64,000 bases of DNA, taken from contig CAYRYD010000002.1 of NCBI GenBank assembly GCA_964428345.1, forward strand, positions 1 through 64,000, given 5' to 3'. The position numbers were made by a program, and so were the translations under genes. Each line of letters opens with the position of its first letter. Position 1 is the stretch's first letter. Below the pieces are notes generated by a model, which saw only the letters and a list, made by a program, of their open reading frames with translations, was not told the DNA's origin and did not search any database. Source of the stretch: JABDMH01 sp964428345 (lineage in GTDB: Bacteria > Bacteroidota > Bacteroidia > Chitinophagales > Saprospiraceae). Positions 1 through 7,962 of the stretch are shown here, piece by piece.

Positions 1-159
1 TCCTACCTGGATTATATTATATCATTACTTAAATTATCTTTTTCACGAATTGTGTTTAAGCACCATTTTTAAAAAATATAAAAAACAATCATAATACAAA
101 GTATCTCCAAATTTTAAAACAGGTTTTTCCCATCCTGAATCCAAGTCCCCCTTCAACCA
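1..159. other. AT-rich non-coding flank
   Basis: This is AT-rich sequence with short A and T runs before the 10-bp repeat. I see no open reading frame, RNA gene or clear hairpin. It is downstream of the leftward MetE-like gene, so its transcript probably ends here or in the repeat. Confidence 0.5.
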
Positions 160-280
160 TTTCAAACCCACATCAAACAACATAAAACAATCTCAAACCA
201 CATCAAACCATTTCAAACCACATCAAACCACATCAAACAATCTCAAACAATCTCAAACCACATCAAACCACATCAAACCA
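160..280. repeat. 10-bp tandem repeat array (consensus catcaaacca)
   Basis: Eleven units in exact 10-bp register cover 171-280, all variants of catcaaacca (tctcaaacca, tttcaaacca, catcaaacaa, cataaaacaa). A degenerate 11-bp unit sits at 160-170, and the similar string cttcaacca precedes it. The last unit runs into the 3' end of the MetE-like gene and supplies its stop codon (TGA on the minus strand at 275-273) and last codons. The unit is about one helical turn. There are no spacers, so this is a minisatellite and not a CRISPR. Function unknown. Confidence 0.9.
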
Positions 281-1301
281 TCCCCCGCACTCTCCTCGCT
301 CCTTCCACCATATTGGCCAGTTTCTTCCTTGCAGCCCACCGCGCTGTCTGACTCAATCCGCAGTCGGGTGCTACCGATAATTTTTCGGGTGCAATAAATT
401 CGAGGCATTTATTGATCCTGGCCATCACATCATCCACCGTTTCAATGTAATAACTCTTGACATCGATAATACCCACAGCAACATCCATTCTATTGGCAAA
501 TTCACGGATTAATTCGATTTCGGCAAATTCGCGATTGGCCATCTCAACATGTACTTCATCCACCTTAAGGTCAAGAAAATCGGGCAACATTGGAGCAATC
601 CGGCGATAGCCAACAGGATGCCCTTTGTAATTTCCAAAACACAAATGGGTAGAAAGGCGGCATTTACCAACAACAGGCTCGATCGTGCGATTAAATATGT
701 CCACAAATCTTCTGGTATCTTCGCGGTAGGCATAACAGCTCATGGAGGGTTCGTCTACGGTGATCTCCCGGCATCCGGCAGCCACCAGATCCTCCAGTTC
801 CTTTCTGACAAATGGTAAAATGGCTTCAGTCACCGCATACCGGTCCGGGTATTCAGCGTTTGGCATCAGTCTGCCACTTAAGGTATAGGGTCCGGGTAAG
901 CTGGCTTTCAGTACCGGACCCGCCGGTGCCAACCTTTTCAGTCGCTCAAATTCGGCCACCACTCCCAATCCCCGCGATGCCCGCAGGCTGTCCACAATTT
1001 TATGTTTGCCCCTCTGATCATGGGCAGGGGGACCCCAACGCCGGGGAGAGATGGATTCGCGTTCGATCCCTTCAATAAAGCCGTAAAAGGACAGGTTAAA
1101 ATCCAGCCGGGTTTGTTCACCATCGGTGATGACATCCAGCCCGGTGCTGACCTGATCATGAATGGCCGCAACTACCGCATCATCGATGATCTCTTCAATA
1201 TCGGCACTTCCAAAACGATCCAGATTTTCGCTGGCAAATTCCAGCCAGGATGGAAAAGGATAGCTGCCAATGACCGTGGTGCGAATGGGTTGATCTTTCA
1301 T
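273..1301 (-). CDS. Core MetE-like cobalamin-independent methionine synthase family methyltransferase
   Basis: This 342-residue protein matches the catalytic C-terminal half of MetE and lacks MetE's N-terminal barrel, like the short archaeal 'core' enzymes. The N-terminal TTVIGSYPFP and GLDVITDGEQTR segments correspond to the MetE TIGSFPQT and GLDVLVHGE regions. The zinc/homocysteine site is complete: His219 and Cys221 (STHLCFG), Glu253 (HVEMANRE) and Cys314 (VAPDCGLSQTARW). DEPSM near 183 matches the MetE DEPAL motif. It probably transfers a methyl group to a thiol; the donor cannot be read from sequence. It is the last gene of a leftward cluster, 44 bp after the SIS gene, so a role linked to the sugar genes is possible but inferred. 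Its stop codon lies in the 10-bp repeat. Confidence 0.85.
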   Translation of the reverse strand: MKDQPIRTTVIGSYPFPSWLEFASENLDRFGSADIEEIIDDAVVAAIHDQVSTGLDVITDGEQTRLDFNLSFYGFIEGIERESISPRRWGPPAHDQRGKHKIVDSLRASRGLGVVAEFERLKRLAPAGPVLKASLPGPYTLSGRLMPNAEYPDRYAVTEAILPFVRKELEDLVAAGCREITVDEPSMSCYAYREDTRRFVDIFNRTIEPVVGKCRLSTHLCFGNYKGHPVGYRRIAPMLPDFLDLKVDEVHVEMANREFAEIELIREFANRMDVAVGIIDVKSYYIETVDDVMARINKCLEFIAPEKLSVAPDCGLSQTARWAARKKLANMVEGARRVRGMV

Positions 1302-1345
1302 GGTAATAAAGATAAATATTCACCGATTAAGTGAAGGGAGATCCC

Positions 1346-2131
1346 TCACTGCTCCTCTCCGAGCTTCTCATACAACCTAGCCAAACGCCGGGCATGTTCA
1401 TCATAAGCGCTTTCAAACAGGGCCGTTGCCTTTTGAGTACCTACGGTACAGCTCGCAGTGAGCACTTTGGGAGGCTGGCCGGATCTTATGAGTATCCGGG
1501 CTACTTCCGCTTTAATGCAGTTGACAATGATAGCTCCTCCTACCGTTGAACCCGGAGAAACGGGTGTATCCAGCCCCGGCAGCCAGACCATCGCATCGCC
1601 GGCCGGGGCTCCGGTATCCAGGGTCAGGTCGGCAAAATCGGTGAGTTTTTTACCATCACCGCGTTTGCTTTCCGTTTTATCGAGGTGATCCAGGGTCACC
1701 AGTGCCACCACCTTAACGCCTCTCTGCTGAAAGATTTCGGCCATTTCAATGGGTACAATATTGCAGCCACTGGAGGAGATCACCAGGGCGGAATCAAGGT
1801 CAGACAGATCAAAATTCCGTAAGATTCGTTCGGCCAGACCACTCACGTTTTCCAGAAACATCGCCTGGCGCTGTCCATTGGCACCTACCACCAGGTTGTG
1901 GAAAGTAAGCGATAGTTCGACAATGGGATTAAACCCGGGAAAAGATCCGTACCTGGGCCACATTTCTTCGACCATTATCCGGCTGTGACCTGAACCAAAT
2001 ACGTGCACCATTCTGCCTTCAAGAATGCTGGCGGCAAACCATTGGGCCGCTTTCTGAATGGCAGCACTCTGTAATTCCACTTTCTCCACGATCTGCTTGC
2101 AATGATTCAGATATTCGGTTGTTGGTGACAT
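1346..2131 (-). CDS. SIS domain protein (UPF0309-like phosphosugar isomerase/binding protein)
   Basis: The 261-residue protein has a sugar isomerase (SIS) fold. A glycine/serine loop at about 43-50 (HVFGSGHS) and a second SIS signature at about 116-123 (VISSSGCN) form the usual phosphosugar site. It resembles the UPF0309 family, which is related to GlmS isomerase and MurNAc-6-P etherase domains, but the substrate is not established. It starts 26 bp after the ROK kinase stop on the same strand. A kinase making a sugar phosphate followed by a SIS protein acting on it is a natural pairing, which is inference from order. Confidence 0.8.
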   Translation of the reverse strand: MSPTTEYLNHCKQIVEKVELQSAAIQKAAQWFAASILEGRMVHVFGSGHSRIMVEEMWPRYGSFPGFNPIVELSLTFHNLVVGANGQRQAMFLENVSGLAERILRNFDLSDLDSALVISSSGCNIVPIEMAEIFQQRGVKVVALVTLDHLDKTESKRGDGKKLTDFADLTLDTGAPAGDAMVWLPGLDTPVSPGSTVGGAIIVNCIKAEVARILIRSGQPPKVLTASCTVGTQKATALFESAYDEHARRLARLYEKLGEEQ

Positions 2132-2157
2132 GACATGCTTGTTTTATCGATATAGCA

Positions 2158-3051
2158 CTAGTGACTACGTAGCTGATCCCGCGCATACAAAGCGGCACCG
2201 ATCGCTCCGGCATAATCCTGGTAATAGGCAATCCGGATAGGCGTCGCATGACCACCCGGACGCCATTCATAAATGTCCATAAATGCCTGTAAAGGTCTTT
2301 GCAGATCATCTCCTGCTTTTGTAATTCCACCGGCAATCACTACCAGATCCGGGCTAAAAGCATTGATAAAAGATACAATGCTCAGCGCCAGTTTGCGGAC
2401 GGAGCTCAGCCAGACATGCGTGGCCCAGATATCACCGGCCTGATAAGCTTTTACCAGGTTGGAGGTCCGGACAAAACGGTTGAGTGACCGTCTTGGAAGA
2501 GATACCTCGCCGATGGCTTCTTCCAGACTGCCGGTGATGCCAGAGGTGCTTGGGTAATTGTCGGAAGCTTCGATGCCCACATGGCCCAGATGTCCGGCCC
2601 GCTTTAAGAATCCCTGATGTAATTTGCCTTCCAACAGTAATCCGCCACCCACACCAGTGCCCAGGGTGAGCATTACGATGTTGGGAATCCCTCTGCCCGT
2701 GCCCCATGTTGCTTCCGCCCAGAGAGCTGCATGGGCATCATTCAACACAAAGACTTCTTCCCCAATATAAGCCGACCAGTCAAAATTCTCCAGTCCCTGC
2801 AGCCTTCCCGGCATGAATGCAATGCTTCGATTGTTCTCTCCGGCGATACCCGGTGCTGAAAGTCCAACGGTCGCAATATGCCCATCACAATGGTGTTTCA
2901 ATTCTTCATACAACCCGGCGATCGACTCTTGCCAATGACTGGTTCCATCTTTCGTCTCATGGGTCTGCTGGTACACAATCTCATCCTGCCGGATAAGCAC
3001 ACCCTTCACATTGGTGCCGCCGATATCGATTCCTACATTATAGTTACTCAT
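2158..3051 (-). CDS. ROK family sugar kinase (zinc ligands replaced)
   Basis: This is a 297-residue cytosolic ROK protein. It shows the N-terminal phosphate-binding motif DIGGTNVKG (9-17), the catalytic-base region LNDAHAA with Asp105, and the second phosphate motif GTGVGGG (131-137). The usual ROK zinc motif CxCGxxGCxE is altered: the aligned stretch STSGITGSLE (168-177) has serine at all three cysteine positions, while the ligand His157 in AGHLGH and the Glu remain. It should therefore fold without the structural zinc. There is no N-terminal helix-turn-helix, so it is a kinase and not a repressor; glucose, mannose or an amino sugar are possible substrates. It starts 5 bp after the preceding SDR gene. 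Confidence 0.88.
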   Translation of the reverse strand: MSNYNVGIDIGGTNVKGVLIRQDEIVYQQTHETKDGTSHWQESIAGLYEELKHHCDGHIATVGLSAPGIAGENNRSIAFMPGRLQGLENFDWSAYIGEEVFVLNDAHAALWAEATWGTGRGIPNIVMLTLGTGVGGGLLLEGKLHQGFLKRAGHLGHVGIEASDNYPSTSGITGSLEEAIGEVSLPRRSLNRFVRTSNLVKAYQAGDIWATHVWLSSVRKLALSIVSFINAFSPDLVVIAGGITKAGDDLQRPLQAFMDIYEWRPGGHATPIRIAYYQDYAGAIGAALYARDQLRSH

Positions 3052-3056
3052 GTGTG

Positions 3057-3836
3057 TTAAATTTGTCCTTCACTGATGCACCAGCCACCGTCAACTGTCA
3101 GCACCTGGCCGGTGATAAATGCCGACTGATCGGAAAGCAAAAAAGCGACGGCCCCGTCAATATCAGAAGGCAGACCGATTCTACCGCCATCCAGTGGCTG
3201 TTTGGTCCTGATAAATTCCTGGATTTGCTCATCACGGGTTGCCCGTTGAGCCATTGGTGTTTCAATCAGTCCCGGTGCGAGCACATTGGCCCGGATATTA
3301 TCCTTGGCATAATAGGAAGCCAACGACCGGGTAAATCCGATGACTGCTGATTTTGCAGCGGCATAGGCATGGGTGCCAAAATAGACTGGTGAGGGTGAGA
3401 AGCCCAATACCGAACTCATATTAAGGATAACACCTCCCTGACCGGCCTTCAGAAACGAACGGATGGCTGCACGGTTAGACAACATGATGCTGGTGAGATT
3501 CAGCTCAAAAGTAGCCCGCCAGCCATCCAGGGTCAGTTGATCAACCGGTCCGTCTCCAAACCTGCGCCCGCTTCCTCCGGCGACATGGTACAGGCCATGT
3601 ATGGGGCCCCAGGTCTCCTCACAAATCTGAATAGCCTTCTCAGCCGAACCCTCGTGCGTTGCATCCAGGCTCAAAACGACTGCCCGCCCCATCAGTTTCT
3701 CTTTCGCTGTTTCACAGGACTCCGGATTTCTGCCAGTCACCACCACTCTTGCGCCCAACCCTGAAAGATTGAGGGCGGCAGACAACCCCAAACCGGTTGT
3801 ACCCCCGATAATGACAATATTCCTGTTTTGCAACAT
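3057..3836 (-). CDS. SDR family oxidoreductase
   Basis: This is a classical short-chain dehydrogenase of 259 residues. The nucleotide loop is GGTTGLG (11-17), and Ser141/142, Tyr158 and Lys162 (HAYAAAK) form the catalytic set. The C-terminal ITGQVLTVDGG is typical of classical SDRs. It is NAD(P)-dependent, acting on an alcohol or ketone, probably a sugar or sugar acid given its neighbours. Its ATG overlaps the stop of the Gfo/Idh/MocA gene in a TGATG arrangement, which suggests translational coupling. The substrate is not known. Confidence 0.88.
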   Translation of the reverse strand: MLQNRNIVIIGGTTGLGLSAALNLSGLGARVVVTGRNPESCETAKEKLMGRAVVLSLDATHEGSAEKAIQICEETWGPIHGLYHVAGGSGRRFGDGPVDQLTLDGWRATFELNLTSIMLSNRAAIRSFLKAGQGGVILNMSSVLGFSPSPVYFGTHAYAAAKSAVIGFTRSLASYYAKDNIRANVLAPGLIETPMAQRATRDEQIQEFIRTKQPLDGGRIGLPSDIDGAVAFLLSDQSAFITGQVLTVDGGWCISEGQI

Positions 3837-5032
3837 CAGACCAGTCTATCGGAAATTACCCCGGACTTCTTATTCTTGATAATGACTTTCTTTCGGCCAT
3901 CCGGCAATAATTCTTCTTTGATAAGGTAGTGATCCTCATCGTAGTCGATCAGCGCTTTTTCTTCCTGCAATCCTGTCTGACCACGCCAGTCATCCAGGAT
4001 TACCGGTTCCCATTTCCGGGTTTTAGCTGAAAGGTAGCAGGCGTCCATAATCGCATTGACCACATAGCCATCATAGAATGTCTCCATCGGTTGAGTTTGA
4101 TTTTCCAGGGAATGGAACATATCGGTAAACATATCAATGTATCCCAGTTCACTGACTTCGTCACCAACCGGAAACAGCCATCCTTTATCACTTTCGGCTT
4201 TCTCAGCTACATAACCCCCCAGGCCAACCTCCGTAAACATTTCAAAACCGGTACGCAGAAAATGATCGGTCCGGATATTACCCAGGGTCCCGGCTACCTC
4301 ATCTCTGAGATCCATGCCGCCCCGGTACGTCCAGCTTACCTCAAACTGGCTGATCGAGCCGTTTTCATATTTTACCAGTCCGATGGCATTGTCTTCCGCT
4401 TCAATCGGTTTAGCCTGGGTCGCTGCCCAACACATGACTTCCACCGGTCGAATATCCTTGCCGATATAGTTACGGCCGATCTCGATGCAGTGACAACCCA
4501 AATCGATGATGGCGCCCCCCCCCGACATGTCCGGGTTCCAGAACCAGTCACTGTGCGGGCCCGGATGAGCTTCACGCGAACGTGTCCAGAGCACCTTACC
4601 TAAAGCCCCATTCTGCACCGATTTGAGGGCTTTGAGGGTCTTGGGAGTATATGCCAGATCTTCCAGATAGCCATGAAAAACTCCTGCCTGTTCGACCACT
4701 TCCAGCATTCGTCCGGCTTCGGCAGCGGTCCGGGCAAGAGGCTTTGTACACAATACCGCTTTACCTGCTTCTGCAGCCAGCATCACCGCTTCTTCGTGCT
4801 GATTATTCGGCAACCCAATCACCACCACCCCGGTATCGGGATCCCTGATGGCGGCGGCCAGATCTGTGTAAGTCTTTGGTATACCCCATTGATTGGCAAA
4901 AGTATCTGCCCGGTACTGACTGCGCGAATAGATGGCATGCACCCGGTCGCGGCTGCGTTGTCCGTGAAGACACATGGTATAAAAAGTACCGATCAGACCG
5001 GTACCCAACATGGTTATTTTTTGACTCTTCAT
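3836..5032 (-). CDS. Gfo/Idh/MocA family oxidoreductase
   Basis: This is a 398-residue NAD(P)-dependent dehydrogenase of the inositol dehydrogenase/glucose-fructose oxidoreductase type. It has a Rossmann GTGLIG motif at 10-15, CTKPLA near 95-100 in place of the usual EKP, and the C-terminal-domain signature GGGAIIDLGCHCIE carrying the Asp and His of the active site. A TTG codon 12 bases upstream (5044) could extend it by four residues; I prefer the ATG at 5032 because the Rossmann strand begins at once. It likely oxidises a sugar or cyclitol hydroxyl. It is coupled by overlap to the next SDR gene. Confidence 0.88.
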   Translation of the reverse strand: MKSQKITMLGTGLIGTFYTMCLHGQRSRDRVHAIYSRSQYRADTFANQWGIPKTYTDLAAAIRDPDTGVVVIGLPNNQHEEAVMLAAEAGKAVLCTKPLARTAAEAGRMLEVVEQAGVFHGYLEDLAYTPKTLKALKSVQNGALGKVLWTRSREAHPGPHSDWFWNPDMSGGGAIIDLGCHCIEIGRNYIGKDIRPVEVMCWAATQAKPIEAEDNAIGLVKYENGSISQFEVSWTYRGGMDLRDEVAGTLGNIRTDHFLRTGFEMFTEVGLGGYVAEKAESDKGWLFPVGDEVSELGYIDMFTDMFHSLENQTQPMETFYDGYVVNAIMDACYLSAKTRKWEPVILDDWRGQTGLQEEKALIDYDEDHYLIKEELLPDGRKKVIIKNKKSGVISDRLV

Positions 5033-5131
5033 AAATCTGGTCAATTTTCGAAAAAATCAGAGGATCGGGCATTAAAATAACTAATCCCTTGTAATATATG
5101 ATACCAAAGGGGCAATCAGACGGTGTCGATA

Positions 5132-5896
5132 TTATCCCAGAGAAGTTACCTTATGGCTAAAACCTCCGTCAATGGTACGGATTTCACCGGTACTCAACTT
5201 TGCACCGGTAACAAAATAAACAATGCCTTCCGCAATGTCTTCCGGCTCTGCCGTTACCTGCAGGGTTGAAGCCCTGGCAAAATTCTCATTAACCAGTTCA
5301 TACTTTTCACCCAGAAAACCCCGGGTCCACCGGCCCTGGATAAACCCGGGACAAATGGCGTTGACCCGCACTTCGGGTGCCAGAGCATGCGCAAGCGACA
5401 AGGTCAGCGTGACCATGGCACCCTTCGAACAAGTGTAGGCAATGGAACTACCCATCCCATTCAGAGCGGAGATACTCGATACATTGACGATAGAACCCTT
5501 TTGTTTCTTAAGATGCGGTGCCGCAGCTCTCGCCATTTGAAAAGCACTTAAAACGTTAACCTGATACAGATAGAGAAAGTCATCGGCGGTGAGGCTTTCC
5601 AACTCCGGCAACGGACAAAAGCGGGTCGTGCCTGCATTATTGACCAAAGCGTCCAAACGTCCCCATTGATCAACTGCCCCAGCTACCAGGTGCCTGCAAA
5701 CCCTATCATCAGAAACATCACCTTGCAGCAGCAGGGTATCGGCACCGGCTTCCCGGCACAGCCCGGCTGTTTCCTCTGCTTCCGTTTTACTTTTGGAATA
5801 GTTGACTACGACATTCCATCCGGTTCTCGCCAACATAACAGCGGTAGCTGCTCCAACCCCGGTTGCCGATCCGGTAACAATGGCACATGGTTTCAT
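5132..5896 (-). CDS. SDR family oxidoreductase
   Basis: This is a classical SDR of 254 residues: GSATGVG cofactor loop (9-15), NNAG (86-89), Ser140/141, Tyr154 and Lys158 (YTCSK), and the C-terminal GEIRTIDGGF. It is FabG-like in layout, but its position at the head of a sugar-type cluster suggests a sugar alcohol or keto-sugar substrate (inference). It is separated by 99 bp from the Gfo/Idh/MocA gene on the same strand. No regulator or transporter is adjacent. Confidence 0.85.
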   Translation of the reverse strand: MKPCAIVTGSATGVGAATAVMLARTGWNVVVNYSKSKTEAEETAGLCREAGADTLLLQGDVSDDRVCRHLVAGAVDQWGRLDALVNNAGTTRFCPLPELESLTADDFLYLYQVNVLSAFQMARAAAPHLKKQKGSIVNVSSISALNGMGSSIAYTCSKGAMVTLTLSLAHALAPEVRVNAICPGFIQGRWTRGFLGEKYELVNENFARASTLQVTAEPEDIAEGIVYFVTGAKLSTGEIRTIDGGFSHKVTSLG

Positions 5897-5953
5897 ATTT
5901 CAGTACTTTCTATTCTCTATCCAAGATACACTTTATGCTGAGAAGCCTGCACA

Positions 5954-6841
5954 CTACGCAGCAAACCCCGGTAAAGGGTCATTGGGTTTCTTTCGAATCT
6001 CAATGATATCACCCGGCAAGTAAAAACCGGCCTTTGTCAATGCATTTAGGACCTTATCTACAGCTTTTATTTTGACCATGCCGGCATCGATGCTTTTATC
6101 AAAGGTATCCAACCAATAAAACACCATCAGATTAAGGCTGCTGGGTGCCAATTCCGAGATCACGACAGACGGTCTTTTTTCCTCCTTTAATATCCCTGGT
6201 ATCTTATTCAATTCATTCAATATGATCTGAATGGCCTGATTGACATCAGACCCATAGTCGAGACCTAATTTAAAATCCTGGCGAATAAATCCGTCAATGG
6301 TGTAGTTCTTTAAGGCATTTTTAATGATGTTGCCATTCGGAATATAGACATCCTGACCATCAAAAGTTTTGATATGGGTACTCCTGATAGTCAGCGCTGC
6401 CACTACTCCTTTGTTGCCATCGAGTTCGACAATGTCTCCAATCCGAAACGGGCGGTCAAAAGCCAGGATTATACCAGCAAGAAAATGTTCGAATATATCC
6501 TTGAAGGCAAACCCGATAATAAACGCTCCCACACCGGCCGTTCCCCATACTCCCACAGCTATGTTACCCAGGCCAAGAATCTTCAAGACCATTAATATGG
6601 CAATGATCAATAAGACTGCCTTGACAATCTGAAGAATAAACTGGGTTAAAAGAGGATCATCGGTTCTCCCGGTTAAGAAAGGCTTCAACCGGTTACGTAC
6701 GACTCTCGATAGAAGCCAGAAAAAAGCCAGCAGGATAATGCTCAATATCGCTTTTGGAAATAATGCGACAATCTGATTATAATAATTCTGTACATAGTCC
6801 AGGACATCATTGATAAATGTATTCATATTATTGTTTTTCAT
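5954..6841 (-). CDS. MscS family mechanosensitive channel
   Basis: This 295-residue inner-membrane protein has three predicted transmembrane helices at about 24-45, 72-92 and 95-118. The third is glycine/alanine rich (GVWGTAGVGAFIIGFAFKD) like the MscS pore helix, and the cytoplasmic MscS beta domain follows (FRIGDIVELDG, VYIPNGNIIKNAL). It probably opens on membrane tension to release solutes on hypo-osmotic shock. It is divergent from a second MscS gene starting at 6967, with 125 bp between the starts. The two are clearly related but not close in sequence. Confidence 0.9.
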   Translation of the reverse strand: MKNNNMNTFINDVLDYVQNYYNQIVALFPKAILSIILLAFFWLLSRVVRNRLKPFLTGRTDDPLLTQFILQIVKAVLLIIAILMVLKILGLGNIAVGVWGTAGVGAFIIGFAFKDIFEHFLAGIILAFDRPFRIGDIVELDGNKGVVAALTIRSTHIKTFDGQDVYIPNGNIIKNALKNYTIDGFIRQDFKLGLDYGSDVNQAIQIILNELNKIPGILKEEKRPSVVISELAPSSLNLMVFYWLDTFDKSIDAGMVKIKAVDKVLNALTKAGFYLPGDIIEIRKKPNDPLPGFAA

Positions 6842-6966
6842 TATTTTAGCTATCGGATCCGTTTAAATTATAAAAATAACATATCACCCTGCGTCCAATG
6901 TTCGCTTGAACATTGTCGTATCATCATCTGTCATGATAATATTCAGTGAACCAAATACTACTTCTC

Positions 6967-7875
6967 ATGGAAGAAGCCATTGAAAAGCTACTTGAAAAAT
7001 TAAACACCAGCTTAGAGCATTTCTTTTTGCTGATACCCAATATTGTACTCAGCATTATTATCGCATTGGCCGGATTTTTTGTAGTCCGTTTTATCCATAG
7101 AAGGACTCGAAAGTTCCTGGATAAACATCTGGATAATCCATCCATCAGTTTTATTGTGAGTAAAGTAGTAGCCTTTTTACTTATAATGGGACTGATCTTC
7201 CTGATCCTGGGTATTTTAAGCCTGGACAAACTGCTTACTTCCCTGCTGGCCACTGCCGGAGTACTTGGTCTGGCCATTGGCCTCGCTTTACAGGACCCCC
7301 TGACCAATGCTTTCAGCGGTATCATGCTTTCGGCAAGACCAAGATTACGAATTGGCAACCTAATCGAGAGCAATGGCTACTTTGGCTATGTCACTGAAAT
7401 AAACTTACGATCAATGGTAATTCATACGCTTGACGGACAAGTAGTTACAATTCCCAACAAGTCGGTTTTACAGAATCCCATCGTCAATTATACCGCTCTG
7501 GGCAAAAGAAGAATTGAGTTGGAATGTGGTATTTCCTATGCTGAGAATCTGGATCAGGTCGAGGCGATTGCCATGGATGCCCTGAAAGTAATCGAGCACC
7601 TTGATTCTGAAAAACCCGAATTTTATTTCACCGGATTTGGCGATTATTCCATTCAATTTAAAATTCGCTTCTGGATAAGCAAGATCAATGAGACAGCATA
7701 CTTGAATGCCCGGAGTGAAATTCTAAGAAAAATCAAAAAAGCATTTGACGAACAGGGTATTCTCATTCCATTTCCAATCCGTACTATTGATTTTGCCATG
7801 AAAGGCGGACGGACGCTGAGGGATGAGATCCAGATACCGGATGCCGGCAATAGTGTCAGTGACCAATCAGGTTAA
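6967..7875 (+). CDS. MscS family mechanosensitive channel
   Basis: This 302-residue protein has hydrophobic segments at about 22-44, 62-84 and 88-110, the last being the pore-type helix with alternating Gly/Ala (LLATAGVLGLAIGLALQD). The MscS beta domain follows (LRIGNLIESNG, VVTIPNKSVLQNPIVN). A GTG at 6946 would add seven residues; the ATG at 6967 is preferred. Its role is osmotic safety valve or a related small channel. It is divergently paired with the MscS gene on the minus strand, so the 6842-6966 interval probably holds both promoters, although I see no clear -7 box. Confidence 0.9.
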   Translation: MEEAIEKLLEKLNTSLEHFFLLIPNIVLSIIIALAGFFVVRFIHRRTRKFLDKHLDNPSISFIVSKVVAFLLIMGLIFLILGILSLDKLLTSLLATAGVLGLAIGLALQDPLTNAFSGIMLSARPRLRIGNLIESNGYFGYVTEINLRSMVIHTLDGQVVTIPNKSVLQNPIVNYTALGKRRIELECGISYAENLDQVEAIAMDALKVIEHLDSEKPEFYFTGFGDYSIQFKIRFWISKINETAYLNARSEILRKIKKAFDEQGILIPFPIRTIDFAMKGGRTLRDEIQIPDAGNSVSDQSG

Positions 7876-7962
7876 CCAGTTATCCGGGCAACCATCTTTT
7901 AGGCCACAAAGCCAGAAAAAGAACAAAAAGTTCGCTATTCTTATCCCGGTAATTCAGCATTT

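Noticed and set aside
160..280. CRISPR array
   Set aside because: Units are 10 bp with no spacers and there are no cas genes in the window.
4091..4603. 170-codon plus-strand frame
   Set aside because: Antisense to the Gfo/Idh/MocA gene, whose motifs are intact; treated as a shadow frame.
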